Source: Planctomycetota bacterium
GTDB lineage: Bacteria > Planctomycetota > J058 > JAJDCQ01
Reading direction: 5' to 3'
DNA: 64,000 bases
Assembly: GCA_029260755.1 (NCBI GenBank)
Contig: JAJDCQ010000116.1
Location: 1 to 64,000, forward strand
Of this stretch, positions 1-8,605 are shown piece after piece. Within the stretch, counting starts at the first letter, position 1. Each line of letters opens with the position of its first letter. The notes below the pieces were generated by a model. The model ran no database searches, was not told the DNA's origin, and saw only the letters and a program-made list of their open reading frames with translations. The translations under genes and the position numbers were made by a program.

Positions 1-1
1 G

Positions 2-1003
2 CTCGGCCTGGTCGGCGCCCCGAGCGCCGTCCCCGTCCTCGTCGCGCAGCTCGACGAGCCGTTCGTCGGCCGCGAGGAGCTCCTGACGGCGCTCGGCCGG
101 ATCGGCACGGTCGAGGCCGTCGGCGCCCTCGCCGAGATCGCCGCCTCCCGCCGCGGCGAGCGGGCGATCGAGGCGACCCACGCGCTCGGCGAGGTTCGAC
201 GGGCCCACGGGCCGGCCGCCGAGATCCTCCGGAAGCTGCTCGAGCTCTCCGGCGACGGCAACCTGCTCGCCGCGACGATCGAGGCGTGCGGTCGCCACGG
301 CGACCCTCACGCGCTCGGCGCGATCCGGACGCGCTTCCTCGACGAGGGGGAGGGGATCACCGAGGTGCGGAAGGCGGCGATCGCCGCGATCGCCCGCGCC
401 GGGGACCGGCGCGCGATCCCCTCGCTCGTGAAGGTCGCCAGCCATCGCGCGACCGATGCGGAGCTCCGGAGCGAGGCGATCTCGGCGCTCGGCAGCCTCG
501 GCGACCCCGCGGCGATGGGGCCGCTTCGCGCGCTCATCAAGTCGACCCGGGCGCGCGACAAGCTCCGCGCCGAGGCGGCGCAGGCGCTCGCCCGCTGCGG
601 CGACCCGAGCGGGACGGCCGAGGCGATCCGGAAGAGCGAGGCCGCCTTCATCCAGAACCCGCTCAGCTCCTTCAACCTGAACACGCTCGGGATCGACTAC
701 CTCTACGCCCGCTCGGCGCCGCGCGCGGTCGCGACCTTCCGCCGGATGCTCCGCGGGAGCGCGTCGGACAACGTCGCCCTCTACAACGTCGCGTGCACCT
801 TCTCGGTGACCGGCGACACGATCCGCGGGATGCGCTATCTCTGGCGCAGCGTCCGGGCCGGCTTCCGCGACCCCGACTACATGGGGATCGACGCCGACAT
901 GCACCCGCTGAGGCCGGAGCGGCGCTTCCACGTGCTGCTGCGCGAGCTCGGGGCGGAGATCCCGCCGACCGAGGTGGAGAGAGCAGCGGCGGAGAAGCGG
1001 TGA
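2..1003 (+). CDS. HEAT-repeat protein with C-terminal TPR-like tail (5' end outside window)
   Basis: The reading frame is open at the left edge, so the N-terminus is missing; 333 residues are visible. The first two thirds are helical pairs of the HEAT/PBS-lyase type, with recurring phrases such as LGRIGTVEAVGALAEIA, IARAGDRRAIPSL and LGSLGDPAAMGPL, about 30 residues apart. The last 100 residues switch to a TPR-like pattern (LNTLGIDYLYAR, LYNVACTFSVTGD) and end in the 'DADMHPLRPERRFHVLL' type of tail seen in TPR proteins. HEAT and TPR solenoids are protein-binding scaffolds, so no enzymatic role can be assigned. A divergent TPR lipoprotein follows on the other strand. Confidence 0.75.
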   Translation, partial: LGLVGAPSAVPVLVAQLDEPFVGREELLTALGRIGTVEAVGALAEIAASRRGERAIEATHALGEVRRAHGPAAEILRKLLELSGDGNLLAATIEACGRHGDPHALGAIRTRFLDEGEGITEVRKAAIAAIARAGDRRAIPSLVKVASHRATDAELRSEAISALGSLGDPAAMGPLRALIKSTRARDKLRAEAAQALARCGDPSGTAEAIRKSEAAFIQNPLSSFNLNTLGIDYLYARSAPRAVATFRRMLRGSASDNVALYNVACTFSVTGDTIRGMRYLWRSVRAGFRDPDYMGIDADMHPLRPERRFHVLLRELGAEIPPTEVERAAAEKR

Positions 1004-1061
1004 GCCCGGCCGAGGTCGCGGTCGCGGGTCCGCAGCCCGCGCGTCACTCGAGAGACCCGCG

Positions 1062-1724
1062 CTACCAGTTGCGCGGTCGCACCCCACCCGCACCCCAGAT
1101 CTGCTCGCGCTCGATCAGGGTGATCGCCTCTTCGATGTCGCGGCGGACGGCGCCGCCCGCGGGGGCGAGCTCGATCGCGCGTCGCAGCTCGCGGAGGCTC
1201 GCCTCGTAGTCCTCGAAGAAGAGGTGGCAGCGGCCCAGCAGGTAGTGGAGCCAGGCGGCGTTCGGGTTCTCGTCGCCCCAGGCGGCGAGCACCTGGCGGA
1301 GGTTGTCCTCCGCGGCCCGGAAGAACGGCTCGGCCTCGCCGCGGGCCTCGCCGGCGAGCCGCTCGCGGACGCGCGCCTCGGCCGGGCGGGCCTCCTCGGA
1401 GAGTCGGCGGGCCGTCCGGAGATGGTCGAGGGCGACCCGATGCTGGCGGACGCCCCGCTCGAACTGGAGGCGGGCGAGATCGAACCGCGCCTCCTGGTAG
1501 TCGGGCGCCTCGTCGACGGCGGCGTTGAACGAGGTCATCGCGCCATCGGTGTCGCCGTTGCGGGCTCGCTCGAGCCCCTCCTTGTGCTTCGCCCGGCCGG
1601 CCGCCTCACCGGTGCTGCAACCGGTCATCGCCGCGGCGATGGCGAGCACGCCGAGGAGGACGAGGCGGGCGCCGCGGCCGGTCGGTCGAGTGTTCGGGTT
1701 TCGAGAGGGCAAGGTCTCCCCCAT
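1062..1724 (-). CDS. TPR lipoprotein
   Basis: Predicted lipoprotein of 220 residues. The chosen ATG gives a short basic N-terminus, a hydrophobic stretch and the lipobox MTGC about 35 residues in, and is preceded by GGGGGAG about 10 bases upstream. A longer frame upstream would bury the signal peptide. The mature part has TPR-like helices (KEGLERARNGDTDGAM, YQEARFDLARLQFERG, AAWLHYLLGRCHLFFEDYE). It probably sits on a membrane facing the periplasm and acts as a scaffold; the partner is unknown. The next gene on the same strand (start 2684) is also a TPR lipoprotein, and the two probably form one transcription unit. Confidence 0.75.
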   Translation of the reverse strand: MGETLPSRNPNTRPTGRGARLVLLGVLAIAAAMTGCSTGEAAGRAKHKEGLERARNGDTDGAMTSFNAAVDEAPDYQEARFDLARLQFERGVRQHRVALDHLRTARRLSEEARPAEARVRERLAGEARGEAEPFFRAAEDNLRQVLAAWGDENPNAAWLHYLLGRCHLFFEDYEASLRELRRAIELAPAGGAVRRDIEEAITLIEREQIWGAGGVRPRNW

Positions 1725-1889
1725 GATCCAGCGCTCCCCCGGGAGTCTCATCGATTCGAGTAGCTCCAGGAAGACGCGTCGGGCGGCGCCGGGGTTCATC
1801 CGGGCCGCCCGATGAAGCGGCGCGCCATCCTACCCGCGCCGATCGTCGCTTTCGAGAGGGATTTTTCGAGCGAAGCTGCTTCGGGCGCC

Positions 1890-2684
1890 TCAGTTGCCCC
1901 GATCGCGCAGGTCGTTCGGCCGCCGGTCGAGCTGGCGCTTGGTGATCTGCTCCTCGATCTGGTGCAGCACGAGCTGCATCTGCTCGTGGAGCTCGCCGCC
2001 CATCGGGCTCGTGTCGAGCGCCATCTCGAGCGCTCGCCGGGCCGTCTGGAGCTTGCCCTCGAAGAGGTAGATCCGCGCCAGGTTGTAGTGGCTGATCGGC
2101 TCCTGGGGACGGTTCTGGGCGGCGAACTGGTAGTGCAGCTTCGCCTCCTTGAAGTAGGGCTCGAGCTTCGTTCGCTCATCCCGGTCGGCGGCGCGGTGGC
2201 TGTCGAGGTCGCCCGACTCGACGATCCCGTTCCCGTTGAAGTCGATCGAGGCGAAGAGGTTTTCCCCCATCGTCTCCTCGTCCTCGTCGATGAGACCGTT
2301 CTGGTCGAGGTCGAAGACGATGTCGCCGAGGTCGTACTCGGCCCGGGTGACGGCGCCGTCGTTGTCGTTGTCGAACCGCTCGATCAGCCGCGCGCCACGG
2401 TCGGCCGCGTCGGCGTGCCGGAGGGCGGCGAACATGAACGGCTTGCCGAGCTCGAAGTTGACCATGCCGAGGTCACGTCGCAGCTGCGCGTAGTCGGGGC
2501 TGATCTCGTACGCCTCGAGGAGGAGCTTGCGGCACTCCTCGAGGTTGCCCTTCTGAAACTCGCGCTCGCCGAGGCGATAGATGTCGACCGCGTCCGAGCG
2601 ACTGCTCTGGGTCGACTCACAGCCGGTGAACGCCGCGAGCGAGCCGAGGACGAGGGCGAGGGTCAGGAAGGATCGCATGAACAT
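1890..2684 (-). CDS. TPR lipoprotein with EF-hand type calcium sites
   Basis: A lipoprotein of 264 residues, with signal segment FLTLALVLGSLAAF followed by the lipobox TGC. GGAGG lies 5 bases upstream of the chosen ATG; a second in-frame ATG lies two codons later. TPR helices flank a central region with at least two or three EF-hand-like loops: DNDNDGAVTRAEYD, DLDQNGLIDEDE and DFNGNGIVESGD. These have Asp/Asn at the calcium-ligand positions and the central Gly-hydrophobic pair. C-terminal TPRs follow (HYNLARIYLFEGKLQTARRA). The likely role is a calcium-responsive envelope scaffold. It is the upstream partner of the TPR lipoprotein at 1062-1724. Confidence 0.78.
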   Translation of the reverse strand: MFMRSFLTLALVLGSLAAFTGCESTQSSRSDAVDIYRLGEREFQKGNLEECRKLLLEAYEISPDYAQLRRDLGMVNFELGKPFMFAALRHADAADRGARLIERFDNDNDGAVTRAEYDLGDIVFDLDQNGLIDEDEETMGENLFASIDFNGNGIVESGDLDSHRAADRDERTKLEPYFKEAKLHYQFAAQNRPQEPISHYNLARIYLFEGKLQTARRALEMALDTSPMGGELHEQMQLVLHQIEEQITKRQLDRRPNDLRDRGN

Positions 2685-2812
2685 CGGTGCCTCCGGGCGA
2701 GAGCCGTTACCTCGAGCCGCGCGAGTCCTGCCGCACGGCTGCAAGCATTGAGCGCGGAGGGAGTCATGACTCCGTCACCGCCCGGCCTCGCCTCGGACAT
2801 CTCGAACAGCGG

Positions 2813-3274
2813 CTAGGACTCGTCGGCCAGCCAGGCCTCGTCGGTCACCGCGTACTCGAGGATCTCGCCCTCGTTGAAGAAGAGCCCGATCTCGCGCTCG
2901 GCGCTCTCGGCGGAGTCCGAGCCGTGGATCAGGTTGAACTGGTTGCTGATCCCGAAGTCGCCGCGGATCGTGCCCGGCTCGGCGGCGAAGCCGAACGTGG
3001 CGCCCATCATCTTGCGGCAGACCTCGATCGCGCGGCTGCCCTCGAGGCAGAGGACGACGACCGGCGCGCTCGTCATGAAGCTCACGAGCGGCTTGAAGAA
3101 CGGCCGCTCCTTGTGGGGAGCGTAGTGCTCGTGGGCGAGCTCCTCGCTGATCTGCATGAGCTTCATCCCGGCGATCTTGAGGCCCTTGTCCTCGAACCGC
3201 GTGAGGATGCGCCCCGCGATGCGGCGCTGGAGCGAGTCGGGCTTGAAGATGATCAGGGTGCGTTCGGCGGCCAC
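2813..3274 (-). CDS. ndk: Nucleoside diphosphate kinase
   Basis: Transfers the gamma-phosphate of ATP to other nucleoside diphosphates through a phospho-histidine and balances cytoplasmic NTP pools. The 153-residue length fits the family. Visible motifs are the N-terminal TLIIFKPDSLQRR with the conserved Lys11, His-Tyr near 50-51, and the active-site segment NLIHGSDS with the phosphorylated His at about 117. The start codon is GTG, with GGAGG a few bases upstream. An IR repeat lies between its start and the end of the ABC permease gene, so it is likely transcribed alone or with the lipoproteins downstream. Confidence 0.97.
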   Translation of the reverse strand: MAAERTLIIFKPDSLQRRIAGRILTRFEDKGLKIAGMKLMQISEELAHEHYAPHKERPFFKPLVSFMTSAPVVVLCLEGSRAIEVCRKMMGATFGFAAEPGTIRGDFGISNQFNLIHGSDSAESAEREIGLFFNEGEILEYAVTDEAWLADES

Positions 3275-3395
3275 GGGATCCTCCGGCAGTCGTTGTAAAG
3301 TCTTCGTGAGTATGATGGTGCGCCTCGAGCGCGAGAGGCCGGATTATAGCGGCTCGCCGCGTCGCGTCAATTCGTCACTGAGGATCGGCATCTCC

Positions 3396-3536
3396 GGCGA
3401 TTCCTTCCTCACGCCAAGCCGCCAAAACGCCAAGAGCGCCAAGGCCCGCCTCCGAAGGCAAAGGGAGACCCGCGCGCGCCGAGGGGAACACTTGGCGGCC
3501 TCGGCGTCCTTGGCGGCTTGGCGTGAGGGAATCGTC
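3396..3536. repeat. Long hairpin with arms of 8-9-nt tandem units (family A, 'CGCCAAG')
   Basis: Two inverted arms, about 3398-3444 and 3491-3535, are near-perfect reverse complements. Each arm is itself a run of short direct repeats of the type acgccaag / ccgccaaa / gcgccaagg. The loop (3445-3490) is unrelated sequence. The element fills the gap between ndk and the end of the ABC permease gene. It lacks a T-run and is far longer than a terminator. It shares its architecture, not its sequence, with the elements near 18.65, 43.5 and 60.3 kb. Confidence 0.85.
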
Positions 3537-3566
3537 GGCGAAGCCGACATCGCTGCCGACCTCCTC

Positions 3567-5240
3567 CTACGGGATCCGGCCGACGTAGCGATCGAACTCC
3601 TGGGTCGCGAGCGAGTAGAGCACCAGCGTGCAGCCGATGTGGACGCCCGCCGAGAAGACGAGCGCGATGAACAGGTAGATCGGCTCGGTCCCGGTCGCGT
3701 AGAAGGCGGGCCCGTCCTGGGGGATCACTGCGAAGTTGGCGATCAGGAACGGGTTGAACGTCATCAGGCAGCAGCACCAGCTCAGGACGAACTCGCCGAA
3801 GGCGACGAGCAGCGCGACGACGCTCGCGCGGAGCGAGCTCGCCATGATCAGCGACAGGAACACGCCCTGGACGATCGAGCCTATGCCGAGGACCGGCACG
3901 GCGACGGCGATCGAGATCGCCGAGTGCCAGCGCAGATCACCCCAGAGCGAGAAGAACAGCACGTAGATCGCGGGGAGCGCGAACAGGAAGAGCGACTTCC
4001 GGACGAGCCCCGTGATCTTGCCGTGGACGTAGGTCTCCGCCTCGACCGGCGTCGAGGCGAGGATCGTGAGGGTCTGCGTCTCGCGCTCGCTCGCGACGCT
4101 CGTCGCGGCGATGACGGTCGTCACGAGCTGGAGCAGCGTCACCATGAACGTCACCCCGAGGACGTGCACCTCCGGCGCATTGTAGTAGCTCGCGCCGAGC
4201 CCGGCCGCGATGGCGACCCCGATGACGCCGAACCTGATGACCAGGCGCAGGATGATCAGCCAGACGCGGCTCCCGCGCCGCCGCACCTCGTACCAGTAGA
4301 TCGGGTTCCCGCCGCCCCGCGGCCCGCGGCCCGGATCGGTCGAGACCACCTCCGGCCCGGTCGCCGCGGCGAGGGCGGCGCGGGTCAGACCGAGCCGGCG
4401 GAGGAGCGGCGCGAACGTCACGACCAGGAGGATGAGCCCGGGGCTCATCTTCCCGCCGAGGGCGGCGCGCGGCAGCGCGAGCGTCGCCGCGATCGTCATG
4501 AGCAGGGCGAGCCCGACGAGGACGAGCGCCCCCGGCAACCACAGCCCGGGCTCGAGGCCGACGGTCGTCGCGGAGACGCTCCCGGGGCTCAGGACGTAGA
4601 GATAGGCCCGGAACGGGCTGACCGCGACCTGGATCTTCGGCGACAGATCGAGAACGCGGACGAGGACGTCGGCCACGAGGAGGTGGCTGGTGATCCAGAC
4701 GAGCGACCCGATCAGGGCGCGGGTGTCCGCCCGCATGATCGTGCTGAAGAACACGCCGACGGCGCCGCCGTAGAGGGCGAACACGGCCAGGTGGAGGCCG
4801 CAGATGAGGATCTCCTCGTAGGAGACGCCGCCGAGGCTGAGCAGGGCGAAGATCACCGGCGTGCCGAGGAGCAGCAGCACGAGGAGGAAGAAGACGCGCG
4901 AGAGGAGCTTGCCCGCGACGATCTCGAAGTGATTGACCTCGGCCATCATCAGCAGCCCGAGGGTGTTTCGCTCCTTCTCGGCGGTGATCGTGCCGGCCGT
5001 GAACGCCGGGGCGAGCAGGACGACGACCGCCCAGGCGACCCACGCGAGGACGCTGAAGGCGGTGCGACCCGCCGTGAGGACGACGTTCGGCGCGGCGCCG
5101 GCGGGCGGCCAGGCGACCAGGACCGCGATGATGAGGGCGAGGACGAACCCCGTCTGGATCATGAGGGTCCGCGGACGCCGGGCGCCGACGAGCACCTCGC
5201 GGTAGAAGATCGGTCCGATGACCAGGGCGGGGGCGATCAC
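3567..5240 (-). CDS. ABC-2 type transporter permease, two permease units in one chain
   Basis: Integral membrane subunit of an ABC exporter, 557 residues. The chain appears to be two ABC-2 permease halves fused. Each has an N-terminal amphipathic start (IGPIFYREVL; NPIYWYEVRRRGS), a hydrophobic segment, then a cytosolic E-x-x-T-L loop (EKERNTLGLLMMAEV near 90; ERETQTLTILASTPV near 390) followed by a KLLSR or KITGLVRKS helix and several further hydrophobic segments. The start is GTG, 5 bases after the stop of the ATPase gene, so translation is probably coupled. The substrate is unknown; the family includes NosY- and GldF-like exporters. Confidence 0.88.
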   Translation of the reverse strand: MIAPALVIGPIFYREVLVGARRPRTLMIQTGFVLALIIAVLVAWPPAGAAPNVVLTAGRTAFSVLAWVAWAVVVLLAPAFTAGTITAEKERNTLGLLMMAEVNHFEIVAGKLLSRVFFLLVLLLLGTPVIFALLSLGGVSYEEILICGLHLAVFALYGGAVGVFFSTIMRADTRALIGSLVWITSHLLVADVLVRVLDLSPKIQVAVSPFRAYLYVLSPGSVSATTVGLEPGLWLPGALVLVGLALLMTIAATLALPRAALGGKMSPGLILLVVTFAPLLRRLGLTRAALAAATGPEVVSTDPGRGPRGGGNPIYWYEVRRRGSRVWLIILRLVIRFGVIGVAIAAGLGASYYNAPEVHVLGVTFMVTLLQLVTTVIAATSVASERETQTLTILASTPVEAETYVHGKITGLVRKSLFLFALPAIYVLFFSLWGDLRWHSAISIAVAVPVLGIGSIVQGVFLSLIMASSLRASVVALLVAFGEFVLSWCCCLMTFNPFLIANFAVIPQDGPAFYATGTEPIYLFIALVFSAGVHIGCTLVLYSLATQEFDRYVGRIP

Positions 5241-5245
5241 CCGGG

Positions 5246-6175
5246 CTAGGCGACCTGACCCTTGGTCAGGCGCAGGAACGCGTCCTCGAGGTCGACCTCC
5301 TCCTGGCGGAAGAGGCTCAGCGGGACGCCGGCGTTCAGGAGCACCCGGGCGACGATCGAGGGGTCCGTCACCTCGGCGTCGAGCTCGACCTCGACGAGGT
5401 CGTCGCGGAGGACGGCCGTCTTGACGACGTCGATGTCCTCGAGGAGGGCGCGCGCCCGCTCGCGCTCGTCGTTCGGGACGCGCACCTGCACGATGCCGGG
5501 GCGACGGAGCTTCTCGAGCACCTCGTCGATGCCGCCGCTGTAGACGAGCTTCCCCCGCTCGACGATGCCGACCTTGTTACAGAGCTCGGCGAGCTCGACG
5601 AGGATGTGGCTCGAGATGACGATCGTCTTGCCCATGTTGCGCAGCTCCTTCAGGAGCTCGCGCATCTCGACGCGCGCGCGCGGGTCGAGGCCGCTCGCCG
5701 GCTCGTCGAGGAGGAGCACCTCGGGGTCATGGAGGAGCACCCGGGCGAGGCCGAGGCGCTGCTGCATGCCGCGGCTCAGGCTGCTCACGTCGGCGGCCTT
5801 CTTGTAGGAGAGGTCGGTCAGGTCGAGGACGTCCCCGACCATCCGCCTCCGCTCCTTGGGCGGGATCTTGTAGAGCGCCGCGAAGAACTCGAGGTACTCG
5901 TTGACCGTCATGTCCTGGTAGACGCCGAAGAAGTCGGGCATGTAGCCGACCTTCCGGCGGATGTGGCGCGCCTGGCCGATGACGGAGTAGCCGCAGACGT
6001 AGGCCTGCCCGGTCGTCGGGCGGAGCAGCGTCGCGAGGATCTTCATCGTCGTCGACTTGCCCGCGCCGTTCGGACCGATGAAGGCGAAGATGTCGCCCTT
6101 CTCGATCGACAGGTCGAGGTGGTCGACGGCGGTCATCTCGCCGTAGGTCTTGGTGAGGCCGCGCGTCTCGATCAT
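5246..6175 (-). CDS. ABC transporter ATP-binding protein
   Basis: ATPase subunit of an ABC exporter, 309 residues. Motifs in order: Walker A GPNGAGKS (34-41), signature LSRGMQQ (133-139, a variant of LSGGQ), Walker B VLLLDEP (about 153-159), and the switch His in ISSH (190). A C-terminal extension of about 90 residues, common in the CcmA/NatA/drug-export ATPases, ends the protein. It lies between the DUF2752 gene (16-base gap upstream) and the double permease (5-base gap downstream). The three probably make one membrane complex. Confidence 0.95.
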   Translation of the reverse strand: MIETRGLTKTYGEMTAVDHLDLSIEKGDIFAFIGPNGAGKSTTMKILATLLRPTTGQAYVCGYSVIGQARHIRRKVGYMPDFFGVYQDMTVNEYLEFFAALYKIPPKERRRMVGDVLDLTDLSYKKAADVSSLSRGMQQRLGLARVLLHDPEVLLLDEPASGLDPRARVEMRELLKELRNMGKTIVISSHILVELAELCNKVGIVERGKLVYSGGIDEVLEKLRRPGIVQVRVPNDERERARALLEDIDVVKTAVLRDDLVEVELDAEVTDPSIVARVLLNAGVPLSLFRQEEVDLEDAFLRLTKGQVA

Positions 6176-6191
6176 GCGGGGAGAGCCCGCC

Positions 6192-6764
6192 TCAGTTCAT
6201 CATGATGATCTTGTAGACCCACGCGGCGATCCCGAGGCCTATGACGGTGAGAGCGCTCGGCGTCGCCGGGAGGCGGTCGATCCACCCGAGGAAGCGGACC
6301 CCGAAGAGGGCGCAGGCGAGCCCCCAGACGGCCCAGACCACGGCGCAGCAGAAGAGGAAGAACCCCATCGGCTGCGTCACGATCGAGCTCAGGAACCGCC
6401 CCTTCGACGCGAACGACCACGACGTGGTCATGCCGCAGGACGGACACGGGATCTTGTAGTCCATGTACTTCTCGCTCATCAGGACGAAGCCGCACGGCTG
6501 GAGGCCGAGCTGCTCGTGCGTCCCGAAGCCCTGCTCGGAGGGCTGGAGCGAGAAGGCGACGCCGAGGACGACCCAGGTCATCACCGCGGTGATGCCCATG
6601 AACCAGCGCTCGGGCCGCGAGGGCGGCTTGGGAGGGCGCCGGTGACGCGGAACGGCCGCGACGGCGACGACGGGCGCGCCGGACGTAGCCTCGGTCGCGA
6701 CCGGCTCCGCCGCGACCGGCTCGGCGGCGATCGGCTCGGCGGCAGGATCGGCGGGGGTCGTCAT
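6192..6764 (-). CDS. DUF2752 membrane protein
   Basis: First gene of the ABC operon, 190 residues from the chosen ATG; a start further upstream is possible because the frame stays open to 6866. The N-terminal 60 residues are a low-complexity cytosolic stretch with tandem A-A-E-P-[VI] units. Three hydrophobic segments follow (ITAVMTWVVLGVAF, MGFFLFCCAVVWAVWG, ALTVIGLGIAAWVY). Between the first two lies the DUF2752 hallmark PCPSCGMTT with two cysteines. The family is uncharacterised. The motif suggests metal or thiol chemistry at the membrane face, but this is inference. Its neighbours suggest it works with the ABC exporter. Confidence 0.82.
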   Translation of the reverse strand: MTTPADPAAEPIAAEPVAAEPVATEATSGAPVVAVAAVPRHRRPPKPPSRPERWFMGITAVMTWVVLGVAFSLQPSEQGFGTHEQLGLQPCGFVLMSEKYMDYKIPCPSCGMTTSWSFASKGRFLSSIVTQPMGFFLFCCAVVWAVWGLACALFGVRFLGWIDRLPATPSALTVIGLGIAAWVYKIIMMN

Positions 6765-6901
6765 GAAACCGGGTCCAGGGTGCTGCGGCGAGCGGCGCAT
6801 CGTAGCACGCAGTCGAGACATCGCAACGGGCGACAGCGCCCGGCCAAGCGGCGCGTCCCCTTCCATGGGACGCCGCCGGAGACGAGCCGTCTCGCGATGT
6901 A

Positions 6902-6929
6902 TTGACAGAGACCGGCGGCGCCCTAAAAT
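6902..6929 (+). promoter_or_regulatory. Sigma-70-type promoter of the tRNA-Leu gene
   Basis: A consensus -35 TTGACA (6902-6907) and a -10 TAAAAT (6924-6929) are separated by 16 bases. Transcription would begin near 6936, giving a leader of about 60 bases before the tRNA. It is the closest match to the consensus seen in this GC-rich window, as expected for a stable RNA gene. Confidence 0.8.
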
Positions 6930-6996
6930 CCTGCGTCGGTGCCGAATTCGGGCTCGCCCGGACCGGGATCGACGGACGTGCAGAGAGTCGTAGAAC

Positions 6997-7082
6997 GCCG
7001 AGGTGGCGGAACTGGCAGACGCGCTAGGTTGAGGGCCTAGTTTGGGTTATACCAAGTGCGAGTTCGAATCTCGCCCTCGGCA
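6997..7082 (+). tRNA. tRNA-Leu (anticodon GAG)
   Basis: Class II tRNA of 86 bases. The acceptor stem GCCGAGG pairs with CCTCGGC (7075-7081), and A is the discriminator base. The anticodon stem CTAGG/CCTAG encloses the loop TTGAGGG with anticodon GAG, which reads CUC and CUU. The long variable arm has stem TTGG/CCAA, and the T arm is GCGAG-TTCGAAT-CTCGC. CCA is not encoded. The promoter is at 6902-6929 and the terminator at 7091-7125. Bases 7052-7081 are repeated exactly at 10216-10245. Confidence 0.96.
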
Positions 7083-7090
7083 TTACGAGA

Positions 7091-7125
7091 AGAGCCCCGG
7101 CCAACAGCCGGGGCTCTTGTCGTTT
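7091..7125 (+). terminator. Intrinsic terminator after tRNA-Leu
   Basis: Perfect 11-bp stem AGAGCCCCGGC / GCCGGGGCTCT (7091-7101 with 7107-7117), 5-base loop, then TGTCGTTT. A near copy of the stem and tail follows the second tRNA fragment at 10254-10288. Confidence 0.85.
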
Positions 7126-7207
7126 CCGGGCTGCGGACGGTTTGCGGACGGTGATCGGGCCACGAGAAGCAGAAGCTAGACGGGCGCACTGAGGGCAGCG
7201 GGCTCGG

Positions 7208-8605
7208 TCACTCGCTGGATGCTCGCTTCATCCGATCGAGAATCTGTAGCGCAGCGACTGCGGCGATCTTGCGCTCTGCCGGGGGCCGGCCTCCAGCGAA
7301 CACGTCGTGCAGCAAGTCGAGGTCGGATTCGTCGCCCGCAGCGCCGATGAACCAGACCCATTGATTGGGCTGGTCGCCGCCGGCGGCGGCGGAGTCGGCG
7401 GCCACTCCGAGCCGAGCCGCGTCGAGAACCTCGGGCCGTTCGGGACGGCAGAGCGCGAGATCGCGGGCCACCTGGAGAACTTCCCTGCTTCCGGTCTCAT
7501 GGTGCCGTACGACGTACCGGCTCAGCGCCTCGATTCCGGTCGGGTCGCCCAGCTCGGCCAGCGCGACGGCCGCCTCGCGCCACGCTCCGAACGGGAGCCG
7601 GGCGGAGGGATCGGGGCGGAGGGGGCAGGGTTCACCCGACAGGAACGCCTTGAGGGTTTGCCTCGCTGGCTCGTCACCGAAGTGGGCAAGCTCGACAGTG
7701 GCGTCTAGGCCGTCCCAGATGCGCCATGTGCCTGGACTCGACCTGGGCTGCTCGGCCTCCGCCGCTACCCGTCTCAGGAAGGGGACGAGAATGGCACGAG
7801 CCCAGGGCTCGCGACGCAGGGGCTTGACCATCTCTGACAAGGAACCAAGCGCGTGCTCGTTTCGCTCGCAGAGCGCGATGAAGAGGAGCACGTCGTCGGG
7901 ATTCGCCTCTGGCCCAGCGAGAACAGTGACGGCGCGCTGCCAAACGAGAGGGTTTCCGGCGACGCGGTCGTACGCCACGCCCGAGAGGCCGCCGAAATGC
8001 GGCCGGACCAGCCAGCGGCGCAGGCTCCGCCGAGCCCGGATGCGGTCAGTCTCGGGAGGCGGCGGACCGCGGCGACTGTTCGCGTATCCCTCGGCGAGCC
8101 AGGCGCGCACCGCCGATCCGTCGCCCGCCTCAACCAGCGCGGTCAGTGCGGGGTACGGGTATCGCTGACTGCGATGGAGCCACCGATACCGGCTGGCCCG
8201 AGCGGCTCGCTCGACGTCCGCGGGGCGAACGGCAAGCACCTCCAGCGAGTCGGTCAGCTCGAAGTCAGCGACTCCCCAAACCCGGTCCCGGTCCCGCCCG
8301 CGGCCGCGCATCCGATGATCCATCAGCTCACGCAGCACGATCACCGTCGCGAGGTCGCGCAGAAGCGCGTGGTCCTCACTGCCGGCACGCCGGGCCAGCT
8401 CGACGTAGAGGCGGGCTGCGTCGTCGAGCTGGCCTCTGTCCAGGGCGAGCTGGCACTGAAGGCGGAGGCGAACGGTCGGGAACGCCAACGGAGCGACGGC
8501 GAGACTCACGAGGCCGATCGTGGCGATGACCAGGAGCACCAACGAACGACGAGCAGTCCGGCGTCTGCCGAGGCTGGTCGGGCGAGAGCGGGACCACATC
8601 GTCAC
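7208..8605 (-). CDS. Membrane-anchored HEAT-like repeat protein
   Basis: Unknown function, 465 residues. A basic N-terminus precedes one hydrophobic segment (LVLLVIATIGLVSLAVAPLAF, about 22-42); the rest is alpha-helical. The pattern is HEAT-like, clearest toward the C-terminus (REAAVALAELGDPTGIEAL; ERKIAAVAALQIL). The start is GTG with GGAGG 5 bases upstream; an ATG two codons later is an alternative. It is one of two genes in the 3.16-kb segment between the tRNA-Leu gene and its partial duplicate, with the WD40-like gene 134 bases upstream on the same strand. Confidence 0.68.
   Translation of the reverse strand: MTMWSRSRPTSLGRRRTARRSLVLLVIATIGLVSLAVAPLAFPTVRLRLQCQLALDRGQLDDAARLYVELARRAGSEDHALLRDLATVIVLRELMDHRMRGRGRDRDRVWGVADFELTDSLEVLAVRPADVERAARASRYRWLHRSQRYPYPALTALVEAGDGSAVRAWLAEGYANSRRGPPPPETDRIRARRSLRRWLVRPHFGGLSGVAYDRVAGNPLVWQRAVTVLAGPEANPDDVLLFIALCERNEHALGSLSEMVKPLRREPWARAILVPFLRRVAAEAEQPRSSPGTWRIWDGLDATVELAHFGDEPARQTLKAFLSGEPCPLRPDPSARLPFGAWREAAVALAELGDPTGIEALSRYVVRHHETGSREVLQVARDLALCRPERPEVLDAARLGVAADSAAAGGDQPNQWVWFIGAAGDESDLDLLHDVFAGGRPPAERKIAAVAALQILDRMKRASSE

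Noticed and set aside
3396..3536. CRISPR array or simple terminator
   Set aside because: Short direct units are contiguous with no unique spacers, and the arms are inverted to each other. No T-run and far longer than an intrinsic terminator.
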